DNA of 64,000 bases from Siphonodentalium dalli (lineage: Eukaryota > Mollusca > Scaphopoda > Gadilida > Siphonodentaliidae): the NCBI GenBank assembly GCA_032622095.1, contig CP136061.1, forward strand, positions 60,812,627 to 60,876,626. Direction: 5' to 3'. Position numbers and translations under genes: made by a program. The notes beneath the pieces are model-generated. The model was given only the letters and a program-made list of their open reading frames with translations, ran no database searches and was not told the DNA's origin. Positions 22,303 to 34,790 of this stretch are shown here, in pieces; position 1 is the first letter of the stretch, and the number at the start of each line of letters is the position of its first letter.

Positions 22303-25030
22303 CCCGGTACACAATTCAAGTCCCTCTGCGTGAGTTACAAATTGATTTTTGTTTCTGTGCGTTCTAACTTACGCTCTCCATTTTTTTCGTATATACATTA
22401 TTAAATATATTTGATTGGGAACCATGCAAATACCAGAACAAACTGTATATATATTCTCCTTTGATGGAGGTCAATAACACATCAATTATGTTGGCCCAAT
22501 GAGCCATGCACCTTACCAACTGAGCCTAAGCCCCACCCCTGCCCCCGCTATGGTATATGTCTTTGTTGCAAACGCATTTGAGTAAAATTAACTTACCAAC
22601 AGACGACATTTAATATATCCATGACATCTGCCCATTAATTTATCTTGCATCGACAAATGTATTTATATAACAGGCAGACCATCACTTGGCAGACCATCGC
22701 ATCGAATTATATGTTATCACATAAACCATTGATCAAACTATGTAATAATTCATTATCGGAAGAAAAAAATGCCCCTGCATGTGCTTGGGTATGCGTGGAC
22801 TCATATCAACCACCTTGACTCGCATTATATGAACGAACTGAGTAAATTACCTATCAGAGATTAATAGGATGTAGTAATGTTTCTAGTTGGGCCACGTCCC
22901 AACATATGTACATACCACACAAGCGTGGAAATATAAAACTATACTATCTAACAAGTGTTTGTGCAATGGCATACAATTAACCCTATGTTAAATTGTTGCG
23001 CAAGGATTTGTGTGTGTGCTGTCTGTTTGACAATATGGCGTCATTTTTTGTGAGGCGTGCAATGTAGCAAAAAAAAATCCAAGCACCATGGTAAGTATAT
23101 GCAATGAAATTCAACGTTCGCACAATCTGAATAACATGACGGCATCAGGCTACGTATAGCTGTTAGGCCATATCTCGACGAGATACATTATGTTCACATC
23201 TAGAGAAAATGGACGTTTTGTATTGCTGATGGCATAATGTCTTTTACACCACAATAAGTCTGTCCGATGCAGATTAATTATTGCATGTAAATATCAACCC
23301 ACTTCATCTCCGGGTCAACGGCACAATGTGCAAATATACATTGTATCAACTTACGGATAGAGGATTGACTATATAGTTGTATGGTACTTCAAACTTGATA
23401 TAACGATAAGGGTCAGAATGTGAGCTTCTGGTTATGGAAGCACCGGTCCTTTGTCAATTATTATAATAGTTTATTTCAGGCAATGTTTCCCATATGTATG
23501 TATACAGTATATATAATAACAATGCATCACAAATTTTAGCAATGGCGTATTTTGATTTGCATTATGTGTATAATATAGAATTCCAATTAAAAAACAATAG
23601 TGATTTGTACTTAATATCGAAGGAATGTATACTAGAAATTATTGTATTCGGACATTGACACACTCTTTCCCATATGCGAGTGCGACTGTGTTAGGGTTAT
23701 ATAAGCCATGCCCACGATTTAGTATGTAACTGAGCGAAAACTTGAGACATTGTGGACATTATAACTACACGTCGGACATTAGCTGTCAAAAATAAATGGT
23801 GTCAATCCATGCTTATTCCAGGAAATAAATTGGAATTTCCATAACTACCCTCTTTTTTTGCTTGGCGAACAATCCCGCCCAATTGACTGAGGAATTAACA
23901 AAGCCTATGATTCTCTGTTTTCGTTCATATTAAACAACCTAAAATATTTTCACCATTTATTGTTTTATTCTGATAAGAATTTCCCTACACACATGACAAG
24001 GGGCATACTTTCAATGGATTAGCTTGTAACCCATATCTCTTACCAGCAATGCCTCTATGACGCGTTCTGTCATACTGACGTGACCTAGTCCCGGTGGTAT
24101 ACCTTCTTGCAAGCTTTGTCTAAGCTAATAGCGATGGTACATTTGTTCTTGATTTCTTTGCATAGCGTGTTGGTTTAGTTCCGGTGAGAAGAAAACTACC
24201 CTGCACAACCAGCCGGTCGCATGGCTCATCAACCATGAATTCGCATCAGTGATAATCTCGACAGAAGGCCGTAAATTCCAGGCCACGAAACACCTGCTTA
24301 TTCGTGTACCACCGAAGTTCTGACAAGACATACAATGCATATCATCTGCATCTCTTACTATGCCGAGTGTCAGTTTTTAGGTTATGAGCCCATAAAAAGC
24401 TGAGTGAATCATTAATTAGTGAACATGTCGGAATGAGGAAGGTTTTTAACGGCCGCCAGAACAAATGTTCTCATCCCGTTACTTAGGGGAGGCATTAACT
24501 GCGCTTCGTGTGTGTCTGCGCATGCGCCCTTGCCTCCATCCAAGCACTTGATAAAAATGATTGATACACGTCGTCTGCTTCTAGCCCCAACACTAATTAA
24601 CGAGATGGCAGACTACCACTTTTTCTCGTACATCAGGACCAGGGACGTGATGACAGGGCTTTTGGGGGTGTCTGGCCCCCAAATTTGGTTAACATTTGGA
24701 CATTTCATGAATGACACATGCAACATCAGTTAGCAATTTAAAAAAAAAGTAGGTTGAAATCGTTCTCATATGTTTATTTACCAACCTGAAGTTACCGGGA
24801 AATTAGTTGTTTTTAGATCAACAGTTGCATATTTTCCTTTTTTATATTCATGAGAGTTGGAAATATTACCGGGGGGGGGGTTGCAGTTGGAAATTTCAAC
24901 ACCCCCACCCAACGGAGACCATCTAGACACATCCCTGATCAGGACGTATTATTTATTATTTGAATTTATTTCTATTCGTGTTTCCCCCAAGAGGATTTGC
25001 TCAACCATACGATATTCCCGACATTCTCGT
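22303..25030. other. No gene recognised
   Basis: About 2.7 kb with no supported feature. A minus-strand word GGCTCAGTTGGTAAGG near 22515 resembles a tRNA D arm, but no B box follows. 24650-24930 has G- and C-runs (a run of about 10 G at 24871-24880) and shares words with 1.68-1.77 kb. Confidence 0.45.
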
Positions 25031-25723
25031 ATGCCGTCTACCGGTTTGATGCTAGTTTCCGGCGTGTTTCCTTCCGTAGGGCGCGGAAATATACGGACCG
25101 AAGCAGACGAAATACGTCATCGATCCCATAATCTGCCGAACTTGATTTTCCCAGTTAAGCAGAGCCACAGTGAAGCAGCGCCAACGTTTCGGATCTGTCT
25201 TCTTTGTAAGAATAAAGACCAGTTACTTCTATGTATACCCGTACTCAGTATCAAAGACAACAGTTCCGAAAGTTACCTATATTTTCGATTTATCACATCA
25301 CGCCTCTCTTCCGCTTGCATTATGGAACAAAACTTTCAATCTTTCAATCATGGTGGAGTATTATTAGCTGCCCTGAAACTTAACCACGAATCACGAACAC
25401 GTGACCACATTATCGAGTATAGTCGTGTCAATTGTCAACTCCCTGCAATAAAGATTCGAATTGCTTTAGCTAGCATTGACCGGGATGACTGCATGACTGG
25501 TATTAATGACAGTAGGCAGAAGTATCGTTCCAAACTGACGTCTGCTTATAATAAGACGGAATATAAATGCAATGTTCTGTTCTCCTCCGGCTATATTGAG
25601 TCATACAACTGTGTTATTACATGTAATAGAAATATGAGTTTGGTTTTCTTCTGGCCACTGGGTCCAACAACTGTGTTATTAACGAAATGGTTGAGATTGC
25701 AAGCTTATGTGCTGGGTCTGTAG
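25031..25723 (+). CDS. Uncharacterised open reading frame, 230 codons
   Basis: This is the longest Met-initiated open frame in the window (ATG at 25031; the frame stays open upstream to about 24857 without another ATG). I do not recognise the product. The translation begins MPSTGLMLVSG and ends WLRLQAYVLGL. It includes a short Cys pair (RICLLCKNKDQ) and a hydrophobic stretch (MSLVFFWPLGPTTVLL) near the C-terminus, but no repeat or known catalytic motif. Neighbouring sequence is repeat-poor. No promoter, splice site or polyadenylation signal is evident. In an AT-rich genome a 690-base frame is uncommon by chance but not impossible. It could be an exon, a decayed element, or accidental. Confidence is low. 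Confidence 0.2.
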   Translation: MPSTGLMLVSGVFPSVGRGNIRTEADEIRHRSHNLPNLIFPVKQSHSEAAPTFRICLLCKNKDQLLLCIPVLSIKDNSSESYLYFRFITSRLSSACIMEQNFQSFNHGGVLLAALKLNHESRTRDHIIEYSRVNCQLPAIKIRIALASIDRDDCMTGINDSRQKYRSKLTSAYNKTEYKCNVLFSSGYIESYNCVITCNRNMSLVFFWPLGPTTVLLTKWLRLQAYVLGL

Positions 25724-26379
25724 CATCTGCTCTGGACCCTCTCATCGATTCATCGAGTTCAACAAGGTTGACTATATACTACTGTCGGGTATATTACAAA
25801 GGTCGGTAATGCACAAAAAGTAATAATCACAATACGCATAGAGAAGTTAATACATCAGCCATTAGTGCTTCCAGGATACGAACGTTCAATGAGATTTCCT
25901 GAACTCTATTAATACCTGAATTCCAATGATATCGATACTGCCCGCGGTAGCCGAACAATGCCTGTTTCAAAGAAAGGCAATACAGAGAGTTTCTTCTCTT
26001 TTTTTCAAGAAAGCGGCGTCTTTAAACATGAACGGCCTCAGGTGACTGTTTCGTGCGGTAATCGATCTGTGATTGCAGTAATGGAAGTGTATACTCCGTT
26101 TCAAGGACTGAGCCCGCGCTTTCACGCCGCACAAAGGGGCGCGATTCTTTGGTCGACCGGGAAGGAAGCGCAGGCTTATTGTGACCGATATATCATCGAG
26201 GTTACGTTGCGCTATATACTCTCGACATGCTCATCGATCTTACACCGCGGCACGTGCTTTACACAAACGAATGCCTGCGGGACGGTGCAGGTGGCGCATA
26301 ACACCCGATAATATACCGACCGACCGCTCGCCCCAATGCTATAGAGTCCATGCGGTGTGGTGGTATAGGAGAAACTATA
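25724..26379. other. No supported gene; one 117-codon frame
   Basis: A Met-initiated frame at 25958-26311 (MPVSKKGNTESFFSFF...) overlaps another frame on the same strand and lacks recognisable motifs. Region is somewhat more G+C-rich than its surroundings. Confidence 0.35.
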
Positions 26380-26645
26380 TATAACCTGCTGAAGATTCCT
26401 GCTACCCTGATGCCACTATGACATGTGGGTCGGGTGATAGCGGAGTAACTATTTCCAGTTGCCTGCTATCAAGTTGCCACTATGATATGTTGGCCGGGTG
26501 GTTGCGTATATATCGGAGGAAGTACAAGGTATATCGAACCTGTTCGAGTTTACCGCTGTCATGTTGTCACTATGACATGTTGGTAGGGTGGTAGCGGAAG
26601 AACTATATTAAAATTGTTCAAAAGTATACTGCTCTGGTCTTGTCA
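26380..26645 (+). repeat. Diverged tandem repeat, three to four units of ~80-110 bp
   Basis: The phrase GCCACTATGACATGTGGGTC then GGGTGATAGCGGAGTAACTA recurs as TTGCCACTATGATATGTTGG then GGGTGGTTGCG, and as TTGTCACTATGACATGTTGG then GGGTGGTAGCGGAAGAACTA. A final weak copy is at about 26620-26645. Confidence 0.75.
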
Positions 26646-29455
26646 CTTAGATGGCTGATATGATTAGGCTGCGATATTTATAAAACTTTTCCTGTAGTAT
26701 AAAACGTCATTTAAAGTTTTGGCAACGTAATTGCAAAATCAAGACAAGGGCATGACACATTGTATGTAAAAAACATTCAAACATAGTAAAACGCATGCAC
26801 GTGGTCAAAGTGGTTGCGCAAATAATTCCCATTTGCAGGACCAGAATGCTTTCAGATTGAGCTATATGAATGTTCTCAATATTGACCCTTTCAACAAAAC
26901 ACCAGAGAAAACACATATGTGAGAAGGAACCACCAGAATGGCAGAATAATAGACCATTCCCACGTATAACTGAAAAGAAGAAACCATGTGGTATATATAG
27001 AGAGGGTTAAGTCCTATATATACGGATGCTTGCCGACCAGGGTTTCTCTATAAAATTAACGCAATAATAGCAAATGATCGCTAAAACGGAAAGGGTGTTT
27101 GCGGTATGAGAACAAAAAGTACATGTATGGAAGTTTCACATTCTCAGTCGGTGTATTACTGCAAAACTCCGGTCTGGCCTTATATTCGAGGAATCTGGAA
27201 AACTTTTGTGTACGTTTTTGTCTATTCCTCGAATGTGATACATGTAGGTAGACAATCGCCGGACTGTTTCCCCGAATATCTTTATAACATTTCACTTAAA
27301 AGAGATCGACTGTTGAGTTTAAATATAATGTGCATTAATTGTACATGTATGTAATATCTGTTTCAGATATATATTTTGTTGGTTGTGCACGATTTCACTT
27401 AGCGGCGAGGCAGATTTGGCTTCTAGTTAATGGAACTATGGTTGGTTCTCCCGAGATCGTGATTTTTCCGCTGAGAGATCTATTCGAGTCTACCGGGGTC
27501 ACATCAACAGCAGGTCTCAAATAAACAATACTTACAGCAAACGTACCGTGTTTATTGCGTACCGGAACAGATGGTTCGGCTTTGGGTGCATCTATTTATG
27601 TACATTCGGAGTGATACATAAGAGAAGGTGAGGTTAAACAAGCGGCACATCGATAAAAAGCATGTAGCAGCGAAACAATATTATACATCTGGAGAAGATC
27701 TACTTCGGAGATCTGCGGTAATCCAGCAAAAAACCACGAACTCTAATGTACTGTGGCAAGGAAAATGAAATGTCAAAACACAGAAGCAGGCAGGGAATAA
27801 GACTCTAGTGTCTGTGTGTACCAATGATAACTTTACCGTGCTTATATATCTATGTGTACGTAAATACACACGCATGGGCCAATTCGCACACCGTGATTAT
27901 GTTTGTATGTGTATGCGAGGAAGAGTCGACCTAAAGATGGTGTATATATACAAGTAATAACGGAGCCATCGGTGGTGTTGATACATGTACGACCGAAGGT
28001 AATTGAGTAATATACAAAGTGTAGGGAGGATTATTGAAGGAAATATTAGGAAATAGGTCACAGCTATACAAAAAGAACTCTCAGATAAATACTACCAGTT
28101 CACAAAAAATGCAGTTGTATACAGATTCGGTCACGGGAAAGAACATTCTTATTAACAATAGTAAATGCAATTATACCAATGCAGCGTTACGTTTTATTCA
28201 CCAAAGAATATTCAGTCATGTGCTGGGGAATGTAGAGCCTCGCCCATGAGTTTTCCACTGACCGAGCACTCATATGCACTATACTAGAAGAGGCATCAAA
28301 ACGATCGGTCCTACTGAAACATATACATGCATTTATAACAATACAGGTTGCAGATGATTACACCATTTGAGACTTTATATTACAAAGTTTATAAATCTAA
28401 AAAGCTAAGCCACTACAATTGGAGTTTCCCAACATGATGTTTTTGCAGAATTGTTATCTTTTAAAACACACAACGATTTGTGATTTTTTTACATTTCATG
28501 GGAATCTATCTAAAAAAAATGATGTTTTATATGAAACACCCAGCAGTTCAATTACTTTACAGTATATTCATAAACAATGGGAATGACAATTACCCCCATG
28601 CAAGTCCATAAATGAATCACATTATTACTCTGAAAGCATTTCTAATTGGCTCTACTAGTATTTATTAACAAATTAAACGGTTAAGTTTCTGAAGTATGAT
28701 ACAAGTTTAATAGTGGAATATACAGTTTTCACAATTATGAACTGTTTCAGGAGATACAGGTGACCAACATATATACATGTACATGCACAAAGTAGTTGTT
28801 TATTTGAAGTTGCCGGATTGTAATGGTGTATTGCGCCCTGATATATATTACGCAATTATCTTCGCACGGAAACACAAACCGAACGATTACAGATACCCCA
28901 CCAGATGATGACCAGGGAAAGATCGGCTCGCCTTGATAGCAATTCTGGTAAAATTCAGGCTTCATCGTGTTGAGAAACAGTGTATCCAGAGAAATCATTT
29001 AATACCAAGGGAGATTATTTAGTTGGACCACATGTATCGTCTGCGGATCGGGGCATTCCTGCATGCCGAGCTAATTGGGTTAACCATATGTTATGATGCC
29101 AATTATGCCAGTAAGTACTGCGGATAGGATCCATTGGTGTCTTTATTTTATCGCGCCTGATATTTCTGCTAATAAAATATTTACCTTTGAGGGTCGTACG
29201 AATATTAGCGAACGAAATGTAAACTCAGCAACGGCTTCCCTGTTACGAATTAACGCAACAAAAACTCATTACGCGAAAGGTCGGCATGGAAGCACGTGCG
29301 ACGCCGAGAAGACTGTGCCAAGTTGCCAGGAGTTCGCGGAAACTATATCGTGCATTGGGTATTCATGCATTGGAATACTTTTGATCTCCATATATATCAA
29401 ATTAGCAGGATCGTAATAGAGATTATGTTTTTTTCTTTTATGTTAGTACCGTCCC
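26646..29455. other. No gene recognised
   Basis: About 2.8 kb with only short frames. An ATTCGAGGAAT...ATTCCTCGAAT inverted pair sits at 27185-27234 within two overlapping opposed frames. GAATAATAGACCATTCC at 26943-26959 is shared with the MITE family at 13.1 and 61.35 kb, so a fragment of that family may lie here. Confidence 0.45.
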
Positions 29456-29654
29456 AAGGCGAGTATATGAGTGTATATTTAATGTGGACACCAAGGCTGC
29501 GCAACGTACTTTCTTGTAAGTGTATATATATATAGTGGGGACGCCAATATATTTAATGGGGGCATCGATGCTGGGCAACACAGTTTTCTTGTGAGTCTGT
29601 ATTTAATGGGGACACCCACCAAGGTTGTGCATCGTTTCTTATGTGTGTGTGTAT
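29456..29654 (+). repeat. Short tandem repeat, ~65-bp units (left part)
   Basis: Three units of the form GTATATTTAATGTGGACACC...TTTCTTGTAAGTG can be followed, with TTTAATGGGG(G/A)-CA at each start. The array is interrupted by the MITE at 29655 and continues at 30178-30245 (TTTAATGGAGACAACAATG). Confidence 0.75.
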
Positions 29655-30181
29655 TTAAAGGCACGGGCGGTGTTCGTTCGAAATATTAATATTTGTTCAA
29701 ATCGCCATCAACAGAAGGAATATTAAAATATATATAGTTTTGTCCATATGCCAAACATAATCAGCGCGTAAATAGTATATGGTCGTCAAGACGTACGATG
29801 GTGTACATAAACAAGAGCCTGTTCGTGTTACAGAAGTTGTGCTTCTGTTTACATAACACAGCGCAATTCTATTGGTTAATCACACAAACATGATATAAAC
29901 GCTCTTTATTATTTCCATATCAGGAAAATAGTAACAAATAACGCTCTTTATGTTTACCATATCCGGATCTAAACAAAAGCCAGGTAACGTAATGTTTTTT
30001 TGCTTTTGTTTACATAACAAAGGGAAAAATATTGACAATAACATACTGTTTATGCCATATTTCTGATTGGTATAAGAACAAAGTCTGTCTATATTTTACT
30101 ATTATTTCTGTTTATTGCGGTTTTTGACGGAGGTGAATATTTTAACAGCATACCCACCACCAACGACGCCCGTATCTTTAA
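29655..30181. mobile_element. TTAA MITE, AGGCACGGG family, copy 1
   Basis: Flanked by TTAA (29655-29658 and 30178-30181) with inverted ends AGGCACGGGC and GCCCGTATCT. The body is an imperfect palindrome: ATAGTAAAATATAGACAG-type sequence in one arm pairs with CTGTCTATATTTTACTATT in the other. It is about 95% similar by eye to copy 2 at 45069. Noncoding; TTAA targets and palindromic body suggest a piggyBac-mobilised MITE (inference). Confidence 0.85.
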
Positions 30182-30550
30182 TGGAGACAACAATGTTAGA
30201 TGTTTCTCAATGGTTCATATGGGGACTCAAAGTTTGGGCAACCTTTTAAAACAATGGTAGTCTGACCAATATTCTATCGTAATTCTGAAATCTAACCAAT
30301 GAATTGGCCATTGTAGATGGCCCAGAAATGGCATTGCCTCTGATATAATAAACCAAGTTATTGAACATACACACTCCATACACATACTAATAAATGGTAA
30401 CTATATATGGCGTTAATTGTGCCTAGTGCAAGGCCATGGTGGAAGACGCCCCGTGTGACTGTCAAATACTGGAGACTCTGATTAGGAGAGGGTAGCATCC
30501 ATCCTTGTAGAAATATAATGTAGGTCATCGTGCTTGGGATTCAAATGAGT
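30182..30550. other. Rest of the ~65-bp repeat, then unassigned sequence
   Basis: 30182-30245 continues the interrupted tandem repeat. After that nothing is recognised up to the 35-bp minisatellite. Confidence 0.5.
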
Positions 30551-31450
30551 GTTTGGTTTGATAAACGCATTCATTACCAAGGGGCGTAGTCTAGGTGTAA
30601 TGCATTGACGACTGAGTGGCGTAGTCTATGTGTAATGCATTCATTACTGAGGGGCGTAGTCTAGGTGTAATGCATTAATTACCAAGGGGCGTAGTCTAGG
30701 TATAATGCATTCATTACTGAGGGGCGTGGTCTATGTGTAATGCATTCATTACTAAGGGGTGTAGTCTAGGTGTAATCGATGTTTGGTGGTTTTGTTTGAA
30801 AAATGCATTCATTACTGAGGGTCGTAGTCTAGGACTGTGTAATGCATTCATTACTAAGGGGTGTAGTCTAGGTTTAATGCATTCATTACCGAGGGTCGTA
30901 GTCTAGTTGTAATACATTCATTACTAAGGGGCGTAGTCTAGGTGTAATGCATTCAATACTAAGGGGTGTAGTCTAGGTTTAATGCATTCATTACTGAGGG
31001 TCGTAGTCTAGGTGTAATGCATTCATTACTAAGGGGCGTAGTCTATGAGTAATGCATTCATTACTGAGGGGCGTAGTCTATGTGTAATGCATTCATTACT
31101 AAGGGGCGTAGTCTATGTGTAATGCATTCATTACTAAGGGGCGTAGTCTAGGTGTAATGCACTCTTTACTAAGGGGCGTAGTCTAGGTGTAATGCATTCA
31201 TTACTGAGGGGCGTAGTCTAGGTGCAATGCATTCATTACTGAGGGGCGTAGTCTATGTGTAATTCATTCATTACTAAGGGGCGTAGTCTATGTGTAATGC
31301 ATTCATTACTAAGGGGCGTAGTCCAGGTGTAATGCATTAATTACAAAAGGGCGTAGTCTAGGTGTATTGCATTCATTAATGAGGGGCGTAGTCTATGTGT
31401 AATGCAGTAATTATTAAGGGGTGTAGTTGAGGTGTGATCGAAGTTTGGTG
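30551..31450 (+). repeat. Minisatellite with 35-bp unit, about 24 copies
   Basis: Unit: GTAATGCATTCATTAC followed by TGAGGGGCGTAGTCTAGGT. Variation is concentrated at a few positions: CTAGG/CTATG, GGGGCG/GGGTCG/GGGGTG and TACTGAG/TACTAAG. The block GTAATGCATTCATTAC is nearly self-complementary, so each unit can form a small cruciform. A non-unit stretch GTTTGGTGGTTTTGTTTGAA interrupts the array near 30781, with relatives at both edges (30550 and 31444). There are no unique spacers, so it is not CRISPR-like. Confidence 0.9.
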
Positions 31451-31779
31451 GTTTCTACACACAGTGGCGTGATTTCATGACGAAGTTTACCCTCTATATC
31501 TGCACGACCTTTTCTTCTACAACAAAACTGACAATGTCGGTCGTGACTCATGGTATGGCCAGTATCAGTTGCAATGCTGCATGAAACCATACTAAACCAC
31601 ACACAATCAACTACCCTGATATGTCTTGAACACCACCAGTTCTCTATTATTGATATACCGTATATGTACTGCATACCAGAGTAGCCGACTAACACATATA
31701 TATAATGAAAATACCCCCTTTGGACAACAAAACCCTGCTCCAAAATTAGTTAAAACAGACAAACAATCACACAAACTCC
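31451..31779. other. No gene recognised
   Basis: A 109-codon minus-strand frame (31414-31743) begins in unassigned sequence and runs into the minisatellite; no motifs. Confidence 0.45.
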
Positions 31780-32022
31780 ACCAAATGTTATTGTAGCTAC
31801 CAAATCAACAATAACACATTTAGCAATAAGCTCTGGAATGCACTACATCAAGCACCATAACATCACAATATAATGCATGTAAATATGTTCAGCTGTCATA
31901 TTGTAAACATGTTGTATCCTTAATTGTTTGTATTGGGATTTGGGGGGGGGGGGCTTCATAAGTTGGAAAAACTTGTGCCCCGATCCCTTTTGTATTATAT
32001 ATGCAAATCAAATACGTTTCAA
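31780..32022 (+). mobile_element. LINE 3' end and tail
   Basis: AATAAGCTCTGGAATGCACT encodes NKLWNAL, the equivalent of the LWKAL/LWKVL ending of the copies at 1 and 46.9 kb. It is followed by the tail GGGGCTTCATAAGTTGG, AACTTGTGCCCC and ATGCAAATCAAATACGTTTC. The stem-loop at 31950-31981 is perfect in this copy. A run of 12 G (31943-31953) merges with its 5' stem. Confidence 0.7.
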
Positions 32023-34435
32023 GTCATTGGTCTTGAGCATATGCATTGCGTCGGTACTGCAATCACTATATCGATAAACGAGGACTGCGTTGGCTTCTTC
32101 GCCAGACGTGGCGAATAATATTTAATTTAAATTAACTTGATTAATTCTATATTTATTCCCGATAATTAACCACAGAAATAGAACACTTGGCGGGCTTGTT
32201 ATTTCAGGGTAATCCGGTAATGATCAATAATGTTATAGAGGCTATGGAGATATGTTTTCCTGTTAGATATAAACATGAGCCAAACAGGGACGTATATCGA
32301 TAGCATTGCATGGTCCATATATTGTCTGTGCCCACCGAACCACAGCGGCAATCGCGGACATGGTAGCTGACAATAGGGCGTGAAAATTCACTGGTCCTTA
32401 CGGGTACATCCATATCAATTGGCAGAACACAGCCAAACACAGATGGATATATCAGTCAAGATCCTCAACTGATTATACAGTCTTGCTATCTTTCAACACC
32501 CACATCAGTATCGCAGTAAGATATATCAACTAAATTATGCACGTTAGATGTTTATCGTTGCCTTAAATTCAATGAGTTTTCGCTTCGACCAATGAACTAG
32601 CTCTACGGCAAATAAGGAGATGATTAGGTAGTCGTATTTTAGGAACCGAAGACTCTCGTTGTTCATTTTTTGACATTTAAAGCCTCGATAAATCTAGCTG
32701 ATATGTCACATTCGCTTTCTCGCTAACGTGCGCCCAAATAACACATAATCGATTAACAGCTATCCCGCGGCACAGCAAACGACAATCCAATCATACGGCC
32801 AAGGGACTGCCACTGGGTCACTGTTGGCCGCCAGAAAATAATGTCGTTCTCTCAGAGTTCTTTGGGAAATAGACTCCAAACAATTACAACTACCATCCAT
32901 AAAACCTGTTTAGAGGCGCGAACGAATACACGACAATTGGACATGTCGAACGTTCGATGTGTAGTTAGGTTAATCATAGTTAATTACTACTCAAGTGACA
33001 CAGCGTGAATAGATCAGACTTGGACACATTACTAGTGAGATACATAGTTCGTTATACATAGGTGTATACACATGGCCCCTGGGCCCCATTCGTGCCATGT
33101 TAATAACAATAATAATGTGTAGCGGCCGCGGTGTAATCATAGAAGGACGATGACATCTCTGCATGAGAGGCCTAGATCTCTTGGTCACAGTCGTAAGCTG
33201 ATTTGGCCGGATTCGTCATCTCCCGCTTAAACCTCTAAATTTAAACATTGTTTCAACATACATTGACGGTCCAGCCAAACTGTGTCTATAAGGGGGCTTT
33301 CGCAGTCGTTAATTGGCTAGATGATTCGGTGAGATGAGTATGCAATCGAACTACCCAGCAACCAGGAGATTCACAATCAGGCCGATATAATTGTTATTGC
33401 ACGCCCTCAATTAACGCGAACCAGTGCAAGCTTATAACAACTCTCGTGTGCGAATGAACCAAGTGTGACATGATAGTGACAAGCCGTCACTCGCACTTTA
33501 TAGACGCGCCGTAAATCGAGATTATTTACCACTCCCCAATTGAACTGATTGAATAACAATTCTAAACAGTGGTCAAGAAATGATGGATTCGTCACTACAT
33601 GTCTAGCCTCCCCAAACCGAGTTTCGCTGGACTGTCGAATTATATGGTTTAATTGTCCATTTAAGATTATAAAATGCAAAATATTCGCGATTGAGCAACA
33701 ATGATTTTCAGATTTATACTTGGGGAAAATTGAAAATAGACATAGCAAATAGATTCTTATTGCCTATGTTTTGGGGTAAACAGTCGACGAAGGGCAGAAT
33801 GGGAAGCCATGACAGCATCAGATATGTAGCCAGACTGCCAGATGTCGACAAACTGACTAACTGAGCTATTCGCTCTTCTCACGACGACGATGCTAATCAG
33901 TCTGATGCCCAAAAGCTGGCTAATGTTAGTAACCCGATTTCGAAACGGCAATTTCATGCTTTTTCTTGTAAAACAGCCTCGTAGCACGGCGATGGAAATA
34001 GTCTCACGGTAAAAGTCGAAAACAATGTCGACAAATCTCGTTATCCGCTCGGATCATTCCCCAATAGTTGGTTAATTGTATTTCATCGGTCATAGTTGGT
34101 GGAGAGTTTGCAGAAGATATTTGGGAAACTGGCATTCGCATAATGAGGGTCTAATCGAACGGCGTCTCATAAAGGACGAAGAAATGCAATAACGTCCGAC
34201 CAATAGCAAGGAGCAATCACCACCAAATTGCGCTGCGCGTATTCTCCCATATCTCTAAAAGAGTGAGTCGATAACAGCAGTATCAAAGGGACAGAAATCC
34301 AATAAAGCAATTGATTTTATTTAAGATACAAAAAGGGGAAAGGGGTCCGGTTTGTTTTCGATGAGAATATCTACACCGCGCTATGGACTGGTGTCAAATA
34401 AGTCAATATCCATAACCCTGATATCACTGTCATAG
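32023..34435. other. No gene recognised
   Basis: About 2.4 kb. Minus-strand frames at 33407-33748 (113 codons) and 33757-33987 (76 codons) are adjacent but show no motif or splice pattern I recognise. Confidence 0.45.
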
Positions 34436-34460
34436 TGTTTCCAGTTATGGGTCGTGGACA

Positions 34461-34681
34461 GAAAGGAAACTGTAATCAGCTACGAGGGTAATCAGGATGA
34501 TTTGACCTTTCTGAAATACGTAGGAGGTGTAGTTGATGGATGGTATATTTCCATTGGGATTAAGTGCTCTGGCAACATAAGAAGGATGGCCGTCTGCGAC
34601 ACAGATGTGTTATATCAGAATAAGGAGAAAGCTGATTATATTCGTAAGAAGAATGTTTGGTTAAAAGACCCCCATTTTTAA
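34461..34681 (+). CDS. Possible terminal exon or ORF remnant
   Basis: The frame is open from 34436 to a TAA at 34679-34681 and has no ATG at its start. Candidate splice acceptors are present (AG at 34443-34444 after GTGTTTCC, and CAG ending at 34460). The translated segment KETVISYEGNQDDLTF...VGGVVDGWYISIG...CSGNIRRMAVCDTDVLYQNKEKA has an ordinary soluble-protein composition with mixed charged residues, unlike the Phe/Ile/Tyr-rich accidental frames around it. I do not recognise the family, and no upstream exon could be identified. It could equally be chance. Confidence 0.18.
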
Positions 34682-34790
34682 TTTTTTTTCAGCGCAGTAA
34701 ACCATTGATTGTCTCCGATTCTCATCCCAAAAAATGTCACATTTCAATTGTGAAACAACACATTAGATCAAACCATGTGTTTAAAATGAA

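Noticed and set aside
22490-22540. Minus-strand tRNA or SINE head suggested by GGCTCAGTTGGTAAGG
   Set aside because: Only an A-box-like part is present; no B box at the right distance.
24857-25030. N-terminal extension of the 25-kb open frame
   Set aside because: The codon at 24857 is TTG, not ATG, and the stretch overlaps repeat-like sequence with a G homopolymer.
30551-31450. CRISPR-like array of 35-bp repeats
   Set aside because: Repeats are directly contiguous with no unique spacers, in a eukaryotic context and with no cas genes.
31414-31743. 109-codon minus-strand frame
   Set aside because: Runs into the 35-bp minisatellite and has no motifs.
33407-33987. Two adjacent minus-strand frames as a split gene
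   Set aside because: No shared motif, no splice sites joining them that I can justify, and composition typical of accidental frames.
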